From assembly GCF_002797445.1 (NCBI RefSeq), contig NZ_PGEP01000001.1:1797001-1861000 (forward strand): a stretch of DNA of 64,000 nucleotides, read 5' to 3'. Below, piece after piece: positions 48,251 to 57,247 of this stretch (positions are counted from its first letter, which is position 1; each line of letters begins with the position of its first letter). Source of the stretch: Acidovorax sp. 69 (lineage in GTDB: Bacteria; Pseudomonadota; Gammaproteobacteria; Burkholderiales; Burkholderiaceae_C). The notes under the pieces were generated by a model, which was not told the DNA's origin, did not search any database, and was given only the letters and a program-made list of their open reading frames with translations. The translations under genes were made by a program, and so were the position numbers.

Positions 48251-49030
48251 ATGCTTGTTCGACTGCTTGCCCCCTTGCTGGTCATGGCCTGTGCTTTGCC
48301 CGCCTGCGCAGGCATGAGCAAAGAAAGCGACAGCAACCGTGGTGGACTTTTCTTTGCCATGCTGACGCCAGACCTTGAGCCGGTGATTGCGCGTTTCGAC
48401 GACAAGGCCCAGCTCCAACAACTGGCGGGGCACTGCAACATGGGCAAGGCGGTGTTTTCGCTGCAGGCGGGGGTGAGGTACCAGTGCAAGGCAGACGTGT
48501 TCAAGACCCCGTCCGGTGCAGACGACTGGGAGGGGGTCGGCGTCACGGTGCAAGGCCCTGTCCGCCAGAGTGACCGTCGGGAATACGCGCTGTTCTCGCT
48601 CACACCGCCCGCTACGCCCCGGTGGGATGTGCGCAAGATTGACCCTGACCACCGCGCGGAGCTGCAGGCCTTTCTGCAGTCAGACCCGCGCCGCTTTGGC
48701 GGTCTGATGCGCCAGTTGAAGCTGGACGCTGCCATGTCCATTCGCCCGCCGCAAGGTGCTCCAGGCGCACGCGTCACCCTGGTGGTGCCCGGCAAAGTGG
48801 TGCGCGATGCGGATGCGTTCTATGAGGCGCAAAGGCACCATGTGTTTGTGCGCAACCAAGGCGCCTACGCCTACATGGGCGTGGTGCCCGGCACGCCCGA
48901 CAGCTACGTCGATATTGACGGCAACGACCTGCCCGGGCTGGTCGTGAGTGAGGGGTGCGACGGCTGGTGCATCAGCCTGTGGGGCCTGACGGGCGGGCTG
49001 CGGCAGGTGGGCACGTTTGGCGGGCATTGA
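48251..49030 (+). CDS. Exported protein of unknown function
   Basis: A 259-residue protein from the ATG at 48251, with an AGGGAGG site 8 bases upstream. The signal peptide is LVRLLAPLLVMACALPACAG, with no clear lipobox. The mature part has FFAMLTPDLEPVIARFDDKAQLQQLAGHCNMGKAVF, a VRKIDPDHRAELQAFLQ stretch and a C-terminal VSEGCDGWCISLWGLTGGLRQV. No family is recognised. A strong palindrome lies between it and the convergent receptor gene. Confidence 0.65.
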   Translation: MLVRLLAPLLVMACALPACAGMSKESDSNRGGLFFAMLTPDLEPVIARFDDKAQLQQLAGHCNMGKAVFSLQAGVRYQCKADVFKTPSGADDWEGVGVTVQGPVRQSDRREYALFSLTPPATPRWDVRKIDPDHRAELQAFLQSDPRRFGGLMRQLKLDAAMSIRPPQGAPGARVTLVVPGKVVRDADAFYEAQRHHVFVRNQGAYAYMGVVPGTPDSYVDIDGNDLPGLVVSEGCDGWCISLWGLTGGLRQVGTFGGH

Positions 49031-49105
49031 AGACAGTGGGCCGGTTGCCTGCTGCTTGCCTGTGCGGCGTGCCGGTAGGTTGTTGCTCTGCCAATGAATC
49101 GCTCA

Positions 49106-49160
49106 TTTTTTGATAGCTGCCAGTGCTTGATGTGAAAGCGCTGGCAGCAATTTTGATTTA
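49106..49160. repeat. Dispersed repeat copy acting as a bidirectional terminator candidate
   Basis: TTTTTTGATAGCTGCCAGTG, CTT, spacer, AAGCGCTGGCAGCAATTTTG. The arms GCTGCCAGTGCTT and AAGCGCTGGCAGC form a 13-bp stem with a single G-T pair, flanked by T-runs on both sides. It lies between convergent genes, so it may serve as terminator for both. Confidence 0.8.
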
Positions 49161-49179
49161 AACCGAGGCTGCGGTCACA

Positions 49180-51351
49180 TCAGAACCGATAGGTGGACGT
49201 CAACGTATACGTCCGCGCCTGCCCATAGAAGCAATCGCCCCGCGCCAGGCACTGCGTGATGTGCACCTTGTCGGCCAGGTTGACCACGTTGAAGGCCACG
49301 CGCCAGTCGCCAGCATCGTAGGCCACCATGGCGTCGGCCAGGGTGGCGGCGGGTGTGCTGATGGCCGTGGTGCCACTCCACTGTGACCCTGTGTAGCGCA
49401 CGCCCGCGCCCACTGTCCAGCCGCCACGGCCTTGGGCTGCGAAGCGGTGGCTCAGCCAGGCCGATGCAGTGTGTTTGGGCACGCTGGCCACGGGTTGCCC
49501 CTGGTCGCCCGCGTTGCTGCGGCTGATCTTGGCGTCGGTGAAGGCGTAGCCCAGGGTGAAGTCCCACTGGCGCGCCAGGCTGGCCTGCACTTCGGCCTCG
49601 AAGCCGTTGACCTTGACTTCGCCGATCTGCAGGCTGTTGAGCGGGTTGCCGGGGTCGTTGGTCTTGCGGTTTTTCTCGCGCAGGGTGTAGACGGCGGCAA
49701 AGGCGCTGATGCCCTGGCCGGGCGGTTGCCATTTCACGCCCGCCTCCCATTGCTCGCCGCGGGTGGGCTTGTAGGGCGTGCCATAGGCGTCCACGCCGCC
49801 CAGAGGCTGGAAGGACTCGGAGTAGCCCGCGTAGGGTGCCCAGCCGCCGTCCATCTGGTAAGTGGCGCCCGCCCGTTTGCTCCAGGCCTTGTCGTCCACG
49901 GCGGCTGCGGGGCGGCCTTCGGTGTCGGTCTGCACGCTGTCGTGGCGCAGGCCCAGGGTGGCGGTCCAGCGGCCCCATTGGATCTGGTCCTGGGCGTAAA
50001 AGCCCAACTGCTTTTGCACCACATTCGGTTGGCGCACCAGCTGTGCGGCGGTGGGCGGCGTGAAGTTGCCGTACACGGGGTGGTAGACGTCGATGGCCGG
50101 GGCCACGGCGCGCCAGGCTTGCTGGCCCGTGTGGTTGCGTTGCACGTCCAGGCCCGCCAGCAGCGTGTGCTCTGTGCTGCCGGCCTGGAGCTTGCCTTCC
50201 AGCTGTGTGTCGATGAGCAGCATGCGGCCGGTGTTGATGTTCCATACGGCGTCACGCACGGCAGTGCGGTTATCGCTGTTGAACACCGGCCGGGCAGGGC
50301 GACCCGTGGCGGCGTTGGCCGTGAAGCTGGTGTAGATGGTGCGGTAGTCCACCTCGCTCACGGTGCGGCGCAGGTTCTGGCGCACGGTCCAGTCGGCGTT
50401 CAGGCGGTGGCTGAACAGGTAGCCCCACGAGTTGTTGGTGGTGTCATAGGCGTCCCAGCCAGGCTCGCCGATGAAGGTTTGGCGGGGAATCTGGCCGTAG
50501 GGGCTGGCCAGCTGTGTGCCCTGCCAGGGGAAAAAGCCGATGAGCGAGCCGCTTTTGTCTTTCTGGTGCAGGCCCTGCAGCGTGAGCGAGGTGTCGGCGT
50601 TGGGCTTCCAGGTGAGCGATGGCGCAAACACCAGGCGGTCGTCATCGACATGGTCAATCTGGCTACCGCTGTCGCGGCCCACGGCCACCAGGCGATAGAG
50701 CCACTGCCCGTCCTTGTCGAGAGCGCCGGTCATGTCTGCAGCAATCTGCTTGCGTGCGTTGTTGCCCACCTGCACCTGCACTTCGCGCAGTGTTTCAGCC
50801 TGCGGGCGCTTGCTGGTGAGGTTGAGCACGCCGCCCACGCTGCCCTGGCCATAGAGCACCGAGGTGGGGCCGCGCAAAAACTCCACGCGCTCCAGTGTGT
50901 AGGGGTCGGGGCGGCTGGTGTTGTAGGTGCCGTAGGTGCGCAGCAGGCCGTCCTGGTACTGCGTCACGGTGGCACTGCGTGCCGCAAAGCTGTCCACGCG
51001 GCTGTCGAAGTAGTTGGAGACCGCACCTGCGGTGTAGGCCGTGACCTGGCGCAGCGTTTGCACGCCCTGGGCTTCCATCTGGTCGCGCGTGATCACACTG
51101 ATGGCCTGAGGGGTTTCGATGAGTGGCGTGCCGGTTTTGGTGGCGCTGAGCGCACGCTTGGCGACAAACCCGGTGACGGGGGCTGTGGGCGATTCGTTCT
51201 CGGCGCCCGCGTTGACGGTCACGGGTGCCAGCGCCTTCTCGGTCGTGGGGGCGGGGGTATCGGTCGCAGTTTGCGCATGCGCTGCGCCGCACAGGGCCAG
51301 CAATGCAGCGTGCGCGATGGCGGTGCGGCAGAGGGTGGTGCCGGGGGTCAT
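49180..51351 (-). CDS. TonB-dependent siderophore receptor 1
   Basis: A 723-residue outer-membrane receptor from the ATG at 51349-51351 with an AAGGAAA site. Signal peptide TTLCRTAIAHAALLALCGAAHAQ; TonB box region LAPVTVNAG; plug domain with TPQAISVITRDQMEAQGVQTL, VEFLRGPTSVLYGQGSVGGVLNLTSKRPQ; then a 22-strand barrel ending TYTLTSTYRF with the terminal aromatic. No N-terminal STN signalling domain. The sequence matches the siderophore-type (TIGR01783-like) receptors; ligand unknown. It follows receptor 2 by 79 bp. Confidence 0.92.
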   Translation of the reverse strand: MTPGTTLCRTAIAHAALLALCGAAHAQTATDTPAPTTEKALAPVTVNAGAENESPTAPVTGFVAKRALSATKTGTPLIETPQAISVITRDQMEAQGVQTLRQVTAYTAGAVSNYFDSRVDSFAARSATVTQYQDGLLRTYGTYNTSRPDPYTLERVEFLRGPTSVLYGQGSVGGVLNLTSKRPQAETLREVQVQVGNNARKQIAADMTGALDKDGQWLYRLVAVGRDSGSQIDHVDDDRLVFAPSLTWKPNADTSLTLQGLHQKDKSGSLIGFFPWQGTQLASPYGQIPRQTFIGEPGWDAYDTTNNSWGYLFSHRLNADWTVRQNLRRTVSEVDYRTIYTSFTANAATGRPARPVFNSDNRTAVRDAVWNINTGRMLLIDTQLEGKLQAGSTEHTLLAGLDVQRNHTGQQAWRAVAPAIDVYHPVYGNFTPPTAAQLVRQPNVVQKQLGFYAQDQIQWGRWTATLGLRHDSVQTDTEGRPAAAVDDKAWSKRAGATYQMDGGWAPYAGYSESFQPLGGVDAYGTPYKPTRGEQWEAGVKWQPPGQGISAFAAVYTLREKNRKTNDPGNPLNSLQIGEVKVNGFEAEVQASLARQWDFTLGYAFTDAKISRSNAGDQGQPVASVPKHTASAWLSHRFAAQGRGGWTVGAGVRYTGSQWSGTTAISTPAATLADAMVAYDAGDWRVAFNVVNLADKVHITQCLARGDCFYGQARTYTLTSTYRF

Positions 51352-51430
51352 GGTGTTTCCTTGTCGACAGTGGAAAAAAACAGGGGTTAAAAAATCGGCG
51401 CCCGGAGCGCCGGAGGTGTGTGCCGCGCTG

Positions 51431-53551
51431 TCAGAAGCTGTAGTCCAGCGAGACCTGCAGTGCTCGGGGCTGGCCGGGCACGACCGATCCAAAGCCCGCT
51501 GCGGTGGCGGTGCCATCCAGGTAGTAGCGGCGGTTGGCCGCGTTCTTCAGGTTGACCTGCACGCGCACGCCGCCCGCAAACTGGTAGCCCACCGCCAGGT
51601 CGACCGTGGTGTAGCCCGGCAAGCGCCATTGGTTGTCGTTGGCGGTGAACTTGTCGCCTTGGTGCACCAGACCACCGCCGACCCACAGGCCGGGCAGCCG
51701 GGGCAGGCGGTACTGCGTCCACAGCGACGCGTTGCGGCGCGTGGCCAGCCCGACGCGGTTGCCTACGTTGGCGCCCGCTGTGGTGTCGGCCAGCACCCTG
51801 GGGTTTTGGAAGCTGGCCTGGGCGGTCACCGTCCAGCCCGGGGTGATGCGGCCCTGCAGCTCCAGCTCCACGCCCTTGATGCGCTGGCGCGCGGTGAGCA
51901 CCGAGTAGCCGGGGTGCAGCGGGTCGGTGGCGGGCGCGTTGGTCAGCTCCAGGTCAAAGGCCGACACGGTGGTCAGCAGGCGCTGGTTCAGCCATTCCTG
52001 CTTCCAGCCCACTTCCAGCTGTTTGCCTTCGGATGGCGCTGCAGCACGGTCGCCCCAAACCAGCGTGCCCGAGTTGGCCTGGAACGAGCGCGCATAGCTG
52101 GTGTAGACCATGCTGCCCGGCCGCACTTCCCAGCTCAGCGCGGCGCTGGGCTGGGTCTGGTTCAGGTCGGTGACGGGGGTGGTGTAAGCGTCCGTGAAGC
52201 GGTCATGGCGCAGGCCCAGCAGCAGGGCAAAGTCACCCAGCGCCATGCGGTCTTGCACAAACACGCCGGTGTTGCGCGCGTCGGATGAGAGCCGGCCCAC
52301 GCCGGTGGAGGCCACAGGTGGCACCAGGCCTGAGATGGGGTTGTAGAGGTCGATGGCGCCCAGGTTGCCCGTGGTGCGCGCGCCATAAAAGCCGGAAATC
52401 GCGCGCCAGTCCAGCCCGGCCAGCACCGTGTGCTGCACCGGGCCGGTTTGCAACTGCGCGCGCAGTTCGGCCAGCGCGGTATCTGATTTGTATTTTTGCC
52501 CCGGCGCCATCCAGTAGCCACGCGCCACGCGGCCATTCGTCACCGGGCCCATGGGCGACACGATGTTCACGTTGCGGGAGGTCTCGTTGCGCGACAGGTG
52601 CACACGGCCTTCCAGCTGGTCAGAAAAGCGGTGCTGTAGCTCGGTGGAGTAAAAGCGCAGGTGGCCGTCGGTCTTCAGCCACGGCTCACCGTAGAAGGCG
52701 CCCACGGGCAGCACGTCGGCACTGCGCGGGTTCTTGGGGTCTGGCACGGCCAGACCCGAGGTGGAGGTGCCGTCGATGCTCTGGGTTTCGGCCTGTGCGC
52801 GCCAGACTGTGTCGGGTGTGATCTGCCATTCCAGGCTCCCCGCAAACCCTTGTTTGTGGGGCTTGTTGCCATCCACAAAACTACCGCCCCGGCTGGCGGC
52901 GCCGTCCAGGCGGTAGCGCAACGTGCCCTCCGCATTGAGTGGGCCCGTCAGGTCGAACTCGGCAGTGCGCAAGCCATCGCTGCCTGCGCCGATTTCCACG
53001 GTGCGCAGCGGCTCGGCCTGGGGCCGTTTGCTGACGTAGTTGACCAGGCCGCCGGGCGCCACCTGGCCGAACTCCAGCGCCGCAGGGCCTTTGATGACCT
53101 CTACGCGCTCGATGTTGAACAGTGGCGGGTCCAGCAGGTGGACGAACTTGGCCCCGTCGCGCAAGAAGTTGTAGGTGTTGCTGGCCCACAGTCCCCGGAT
53201 GGAGAACTGCGAATACGAGCCGTAGTACTCGCTGCGCGAGGCCACGCCCGAGGCGTTGCGCAGCACGTCGCGCTCGGTGGTGGCCATTTGCTGCTCCAGC
53301 AGCGCGTTGTCGATCACGCTGACCGAGCGCTGTGTCTCCAGCACCGACAGACCCAGGCGCGAGCTGCTCTGGGCGCGCCGCGCCGGTGTGGCCGCTGTGC
53401 CTGCGGTGGAGTCCACCACATCCACTTGGCGCAACGTGGGCGCTAGAGTGCTCGTGTCGTCGGCGGTGGGGGTTTGCGCCTGCGCGGCGCCATAGGCAAC
53501 AAGCAAAACAGCCTGCGCAATCGCAGTGCGCAGGGGGCGATGGTGGTTCAT
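51431..53551 (-). CDS. TonB-dependent siderophore receptor 2
   Basis: A 706-residue receptor from the ATG at 53549-53551; an ATG four codons earlier is possible and neither has a good ribosome-binding site. Signal peptide PLRTAIAQAVLLVAYGAAQA; TonB box region LRQVDVVDS; plug SVLETQRSVSVIDNALLEQQ and VEVIKGPAALEFGQVAPGGLVNYVSKRPQ; the barrel ends LQVSLDYSF. The pattern is closest to ferrichrome- and hydroxamate-type receptors; the ligand is not determinable. It lies between DUF4198 and receptor 1, all on the minus strand. Confidence 0.9.
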   Translation of the reverse strand: MNHHRPLRTAIAQAVLLVAYGAAQAQTPTADDTSTLAPTLRQVDVVDSTAGTAATPARRAQSSSRLGLSVLETQRSVSVIDNALLEQQMATTERDVLRNASGVASRSEYYGSYSQFSIRGLWASNTYNFLRDGAKFVHLLDPPLFNIERVEVIKGPAALEFGQVAPGGLVNYVSKRPQAEPLRTVEIGAGSDGLRTAEFDLTGPLNAEGTLRYRLDGAASRGGSFVDGNKPHKQGFAGSLEWQITPDTVWRAQAETQSIDGTSTSGLAVPDPKNPRSADVLPVGAFYGEPWLKTDGHLRFYSTELQHRFSDQLEGRVHLSRNETSRNVNIVSPMGPVTNGRVARGYWMAPGQKYKSDTALAELRAQLQTGPVQHTVLAGLDWRAISGFYGARTTGNLGAIDLYNPISGLVPPVASTGVGRLSSDARNTGVFVQDRMALGDFALLLGLRHDRFTDAYTTPVTDLNQTQPSAALSWEVRPGSMVYTSYARSFQANSGTLVWGDRAAAPSEGKQLEVGWKQEWLNQRLLTTVSAFDLELTNAPATDPLHPGYSVLTARQRIKGVELELQGRITPGWTVTAQASFQNPRVLADTTAGANVGNRVGLATRRNASLWTQYRLPRLPGLWVGGGLVHQGDKFTANDNQWRLPGYTTVDLAVGYQFAGGVRVQVNLKNAANRRYYLDGTATAAGFGSVVPGQPRALQVSLDYSF

Positions 53552-53568
53552 GGTGCTATGCATTGAGG

Positions 53569-53613
53569 AGCTGCTGACGCTTGTCAAATAAGCGCTAGCG
53601 GGGTTTTTTAAGC
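53569..53613. repeat. Dispersed repeat copy upstream of receptor 2
   Basis: AGCTGCTGACGCTTGTCAAA, TAAGCGCTAGCGGGG, TTTTTT. The stem GCTGCTGACGCTT / AAGCGCTAGCGGG is imperfect. It lies in the leader of receptor 2. Confidence 0.7.
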
Positions 53614-53807
53614 ACAAGGTGTGCGCAAGACGGTCCAACAAGACCCGTGGCACAGGGCGTGGCAAGGGGGCGTTGGGGATGGGGGGATGTGGCGCGCTGG
53701 CCCGTCGACCGTCAGACGGGCTGGCTGGCTGGCGAGCTGACCGGATGAAGGGTTGCTGCGTGCCGGACGGGGACTGCGGCCTGGATGGCCGTGTCCCGTC
53801 GACTGGC

Positions 53808-54545
53808 TTAGTGGCCCTTAGGTGGCTCTGGCAGCGCTGGCGACGCCATGCCGTCGGCCAGCACAAACGTCAACGTGGTCACGTAGCTGGCTTCGCCGTA
53901 CTTCTCGCCCTGGGCGGTGGTGCCTTCGGTTTTGTCGTTGTGCTTGACCTCGGCCACGTACTGGCCCTTCCACGGCGTGACGAAGGTAACGGTGCCGTCT
54001 TCGCCGGTTTCAACTTCACGTGTCCAGCCCGATGGCGCGGCCAGTTGCACCTTGGCCTTGGGCACGGGCGCCCCTTTGTAGACCACCTTCAGTTCACCGG
54101 GTTTGCCGGTGGGCACAAGATCCAGAGGGGCGGTAGGCGTCACGGGTTTGGCCAGGCCCGCCACCCAGCGGGCCGAGGGCTGCCACACCATCGCAGGCAG
54201 GTTGCGTTTGCTGCGGTCGATCAGCGGGTAGGCGGGGGCGGCAAACAGCGTGTCGGGGGTGCCAGTGGTTGTGTAGGCAAAGGCGTCCTTGCCGAGTTTG
54301 CCTTCCACGCGCTGTGCGCTGGTGCCAGCCACTTGCTCCAGCATGGGTACACCCTTGAATTGGTCCAGTCGGCCGGGCGAGGTCTCACGCAGGTTCTCAT
54401 TGAATTCGCCAAAGTGCAGGCGCGCCTGACCACCTGCGTTCTCGAGCCACACTTGGTGGGCGCTGGCGGTGGTGACAGCCGTGAGGGCTGCACACCCGAT
54501 CATCGTGGTCATTAAAACGGTGTTGCGTTTGGGGGTTGATGGCAT
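53808..54545 (-). CDS. DUF4198 family periplasmic protein
   Basis: A 245-residue protein from the ATG at 54543-54545 with an AAAGGAAA site. The signal peptide ends TAVTTASA before HQVWLENAGGQARLHFGEF, so the mature N-terminus would be His, as in many DUF4198 proteins. Two beta-sandwich parts follow (to DLVPTGKPGELKVVYKGAPVPKAKVQL and GEDGTVTFVTPWKGQYVAEVKHNDK). DUF4198 proteins occur near iron, nickel and cobalt uptake genes; their role is not set. It sits between receptors 3 and 2 in the same orientation. Confidence 0.87.
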   Translation of the reverse strand: MPSTPKRNTVLMTTMIGCAALTAVTTASAHQVWLENAGGQARLHFGEFNENLRETSPGRLDQFKGVPMLEQVAGTSAQRVEGKLGKDAFAYTTTGTPDTLFAAPAYPLIDRSKRNLPAMVWQPSARWVAGLAKPVTPTAPLDLVPTGKPGELKVVYKGAPVPKAKVQLAAPSGWTREVETGEDGTVTFVTPWKGQYVAEVKHNDKTEGTTAQGEKYGEASYVTTLTFVLADGMASPALPEPPKGH

Positions 54546-54633
54546 GAAGGTTTTCCTTTCGGTGGTTTCAACAAAAATCAAGAAGGCGCACGGCTCCGCA
54601 CCCCCGCGTGCGCGGAGGTGCTTAGAACTCATC

Positions 54634-54680
54634 TTTTGATAGCTGCCAGCGATTTATGGATAAGCGCTAGGTGGCGTTTT
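54634..54680. repeat. Dispersed repeat copy between receptor 3 and DUF4198
   Basis: TTTTGATAGCTGCCAGCGAT, spacer, TAAGCGCTAGGTGGCGTTTT. It is a typical family member and lies in the 199-bp gap between receptor 3 and DUF4198. Confidence 0.75.
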
Positions 54681-54744
54681 GACCCTGAATTAGGTCAGTT
54701 CGGCGCGCAGGGGCTGGCCGCAGGGCCGGAGGCCGAATCGGCAG

Positions 54745-56967
54745 TTAGAAGTCCATGCCCACACTCAGCGACAGCGTGCGCGGCGCGCCCACCACCAGAT
54801 AGCCCGAGCCGGGGTAGCCGCCCACTGAGGCCCAGTGGTTGCGGTTGGTCAGGTTGTCGATGCGGGCGCGCAGTGTGACGAGCCTGCCTTGCACCTCGGT
54901 GAGGTAACGCGCACCCACATCCAGCCGGTTCCAGCCGGGCACGCGCAGGGTGTTGGTGGCGTTGGCGTAGCTGGCGCCGGTGTGCACCCAGCGGCCATCC
55001 ACGGCCAGGCCGGGCACCCCGGGCACATCCCATTCAGCGCCCAGGTTGGCCTGCAGCTTGGGCACGCCAATGACGCGCTGGCCGTCTGTGGCGGCAGCGC
55101 CCGTGGTCAGCTGCTTCGCATCCAGCCAGGTCAGGCCACCCAGCACGCGCAGACCCTTGGTGGCCTCACCTTGCAGGGCCAGCTCCACGCCCTGGTGGCG
55201 GTCTTTGCCGCTGGTGCTGAAGACGTTGGCGGCGTTCAAAAACGCACGCGGCTTCGTGGTGGAAAACAGCGCCACGCTGCCGCCCACGCGGCCAGCGTCG
55301 AACTTCACGCCCATTTCTTTTTGCTGGGAGACATAGGGCGCCAGCATCTCGCCGCGGTTGGCCGCCGTGCCGGGTGCCGTCTGGCCCTGGCTCAGGCCTT
55401 CCACATAGTTGGCATACACCGACAGGCCCTTGTCCAGTTTGTAGACCGCCGCCAGCAGCGGGCTCGTGCGGCTTTGGTCATAGCGGTCGGTCTGCGCTGC
55501 CGTGCCGTAGGCGTAGTTGGCGATCTCCATCTTTTGGTGGCGCAGGCCGATCGTGAACAGAAGGCGGTTGTCCAGCAGATGCAGCGTGTCGCCCAGCGCA
55601 AAGCTGAAGAGGCGCGTGCTGCCGGTGCGCAGGGGGTCGGCCAAGTCGCCGCCCCGGAATGCGCCTGCACTGAGCGCTGGCAGTGGCGATGCAACGGGGC
55701 GGTACAGATTGGTGGCCTGCGTGTTGGCAAAGTCCATCGCATACGCGTTTTTCTTGTCGGCGCTGAAGTGCGATGCCACTGCCACCCATTCATGCCCCAC
55801 GCTGCCGGTTTGCAGCTTGCCGCGCAGGCCCAGCTCGCCGGTGTTCACGCTGTCTTTGCGGGCATTGTCAAAACGGTAGGTGCTGGCTGCGCCTGTGCTG
55901 GCGTTCGAAACCGTCAGGTTCGCCAGCGAGTTGGCTTCTTCGCCGCGCCGCGCACCGGCTGCAGCCCAGGCGGTGGTGGTGGGCGACAGGTCCCACTCGC
56001 CGCGCAGCGTGCCGAACATGTCGCGCTCGTTCGAGTAGCTCCAGGGCTGGGCAAAGTTGGCTTGGTTGTCGGGCGCGGTGGGCACGCTGGTGACGGCGCT
56101 GCCCAACGTGACGTTGGTGCGGGTGTTCTTGAGTTGGTGGTCTTGCCAGCCGATGTCACCCGACAGGCGCACGTCGCGGCTGCGCCAGTCCATGCCTACG
56201 GCCAGCAGGCCGAGCTGCACGTCCTCGTTGTCCACCCCCGTGCCGCCGTTGCGTGCGGCAGCGTTCACGCGGATGCCGGTGTTGCCATCGGGCCCAAAGC
56301 GCCGGGCGATATCGGCCGCCACCTGGGTTTGGCCGCCGCTGGCCACGCCAAAGGTCACGCGGTTCAAGGGCTCATTGGGTGCCCGTTTGGGCAACAGGTT
56401 GATGCTGCCGCCCAGGCCGCCGCCGTTGGGGCTGGCGCCATTCAAAAAGGCCGAGGCCCCGCGCAGCACTTCCACCCGCTCAAACAGCTCGGTGGCGATG
56501 TACTGGCGCGGCAGCAGGCTGTACAGGCCGTTGTAGGCCGTGTCGTCCGAGTCGAGGATGAAGCCGCGGATGAAGAACGCCTCCTGAAAATTGCCAAAGC
56601 CGCGCGCTATGCGCACCGTGGGGTCGTTCTGCAGCACGTCGCCAACGCTGCGGGCATGGCGGTCTTGAATGAGTTCGTTGGTGTAGCTGGTGATGGAAAA
56701 CGGCGTGTCCATCGCGTCCTTGGTGCCCAGGATGCCCGCACGCCCACCGCGCGCCACCTGGCCGCCCGGGTAGGTGGGCGAAAGGCCCTGCGCCGACGCA
56801 TCGGCGCTGGCGTTGACCGTGACGGTGGACAAGGCCTTGCCCTGGGGTTCGGTACCACTGGCCTCAGCCTGCGCCCAAGCGGCGGGTGTGGCCAGGGTGA
56901 AGAGCAGCGCGGCGGCCAGGGCGGCCGGGGTCAGGGCTGGGCTGCGAGGGGAATGAAGATGACGCAT
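54745..56967 (-). CDS. TonB-dependent siderophore receptor 3
   Basis: A 740-residue receptor from the ATG at 56965-56967. Signal peptide region LAAALLFTLATPAAWAQ; TonB box LSTVTVNAS; plug DTPFSITSYTNELIQDRHARSVGDVLQNDP and VEVLRGASAFLNGASPNGGGLGGSINLLPKRAPNEPL; the barrel ends LSLSVGMDF. The longer Gly/Asn insertion in the plug is a trait of some ferric-siderophore receptors; ligand unknown. It follows the small membrane gene by 25 bp, in the PepSY gene unit. Confidence 0.92.
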   Translation of the reverse strand: MRHLHSPRSPALTPAALAAALLFTLATPAAWAQAEASGTEPQGKALSTVTVNASADASAQGLSPTYPGGQVARGGRAGILGTKDAMDTPFSITSYTNELIQDRHARSVGDVLQNDPTVRIARGFGNFQEAFFIRGFILDSDDTAYNGLYSLLPRQYIATELFERVEVLRGASAFLNGASPNGGGLGGSINLLPKRAPNEPLNRVTFGVASGGQTQVAADIARRFGPDGNTGIRVNAAARNGGTGVDNEDVQLGLLAVGMDWRSRDVRLSGDIGWQDHQLKNTRTNVTLGSAVTSVPTAPDNQANFAQPWSYSNERDMFGTLRGEWDLSPTTTAWAAAGARRGEEANSLANLTVSNASTGAASTYRFDNARKDSVNTGELGLRGKLQTGSVGHEWVAVASHFSADKKNAYAMDFANTQATNLYRPVASPLPALSAGAFRGGDLADPLRTGSTRLFSFALGDTLHLLDNRLLFTIGLRHQKMEIANYAYGTAAQTDRYDQSRTSPLLAAVYKLDKGLSVYANYVEGLSQGQTAPGTAANRGEMLAPYVSQQKEMGVKFDAGRVGGSVALFSTTKPRAFLNAANVFSTSGKDRHQGVELALQGEATKGLRVLGGLTWLDAKQLTTGAAATDGQRVIGVPKLQANLGAEWDVPGVPGLAVDGRWVHTGASYANATNTLRVPGWNRLDVGARYLTEVQGRLVTLRARIDNLTNRNHWASVGGYPGSGYLVVGAPRTLSLSVGMDF

Positions 56968-56992
56968 GGCGGTAGACAGGTGCTTGAAAGCT

Positions 56993-57247
56993 TCAGAGTG
57001 GTTTGGCGTTGGCGCCCGCCTTGTTGGCGGGGGGCTGTGGTTGGCTGCGTGCTGCAGGGGCGGTGGCTGCAGACGGGCTGCGCGGCCAGCCGTACCAGCC
57101 CATCACCGCCACCGGAACACCCAGGCCCACCCACGACCACCAGTCGCCCCAGGTGTCGGACACGAGGGCGGTGGCGAGGCCGGTGGTGGTCAACACGGCC
57201 ATCAAGATGGGCCCGCCCCACAGCGACCCGAAGGGACGCGGCTTCAT
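56993..57247 (-). CDS. Small two-span membrane protein partnered with PepSY
   Basis: An 84-residue protein with two hydrophobic helices (GPILMAVLTTTGLATALV and WWSWVGLGVPVAVMGWYGW) and a Pro/Ala-rich tail. Its ATG overlaps the PepSY stop codon (4 bp), so the two are translationally coupled. Small proteins of this type often follow PepSY reductase genes near siderophore receptors; I cannot name the family. Confidence 0.75.
   Translation of the reverse strand: MKPRPFGSLWGGPILMAVLTTTGLATALVSDTWGDWWSWVGLGVPVAVMGWYGWPRSPSAATAPAARSQPQPPANKAGANAKPL

Noticed and set aside
49432..51390. 652-codon plus-strand open frame over receptor 1
   Set aside because: Shadow of the receptor gene; no motifs.
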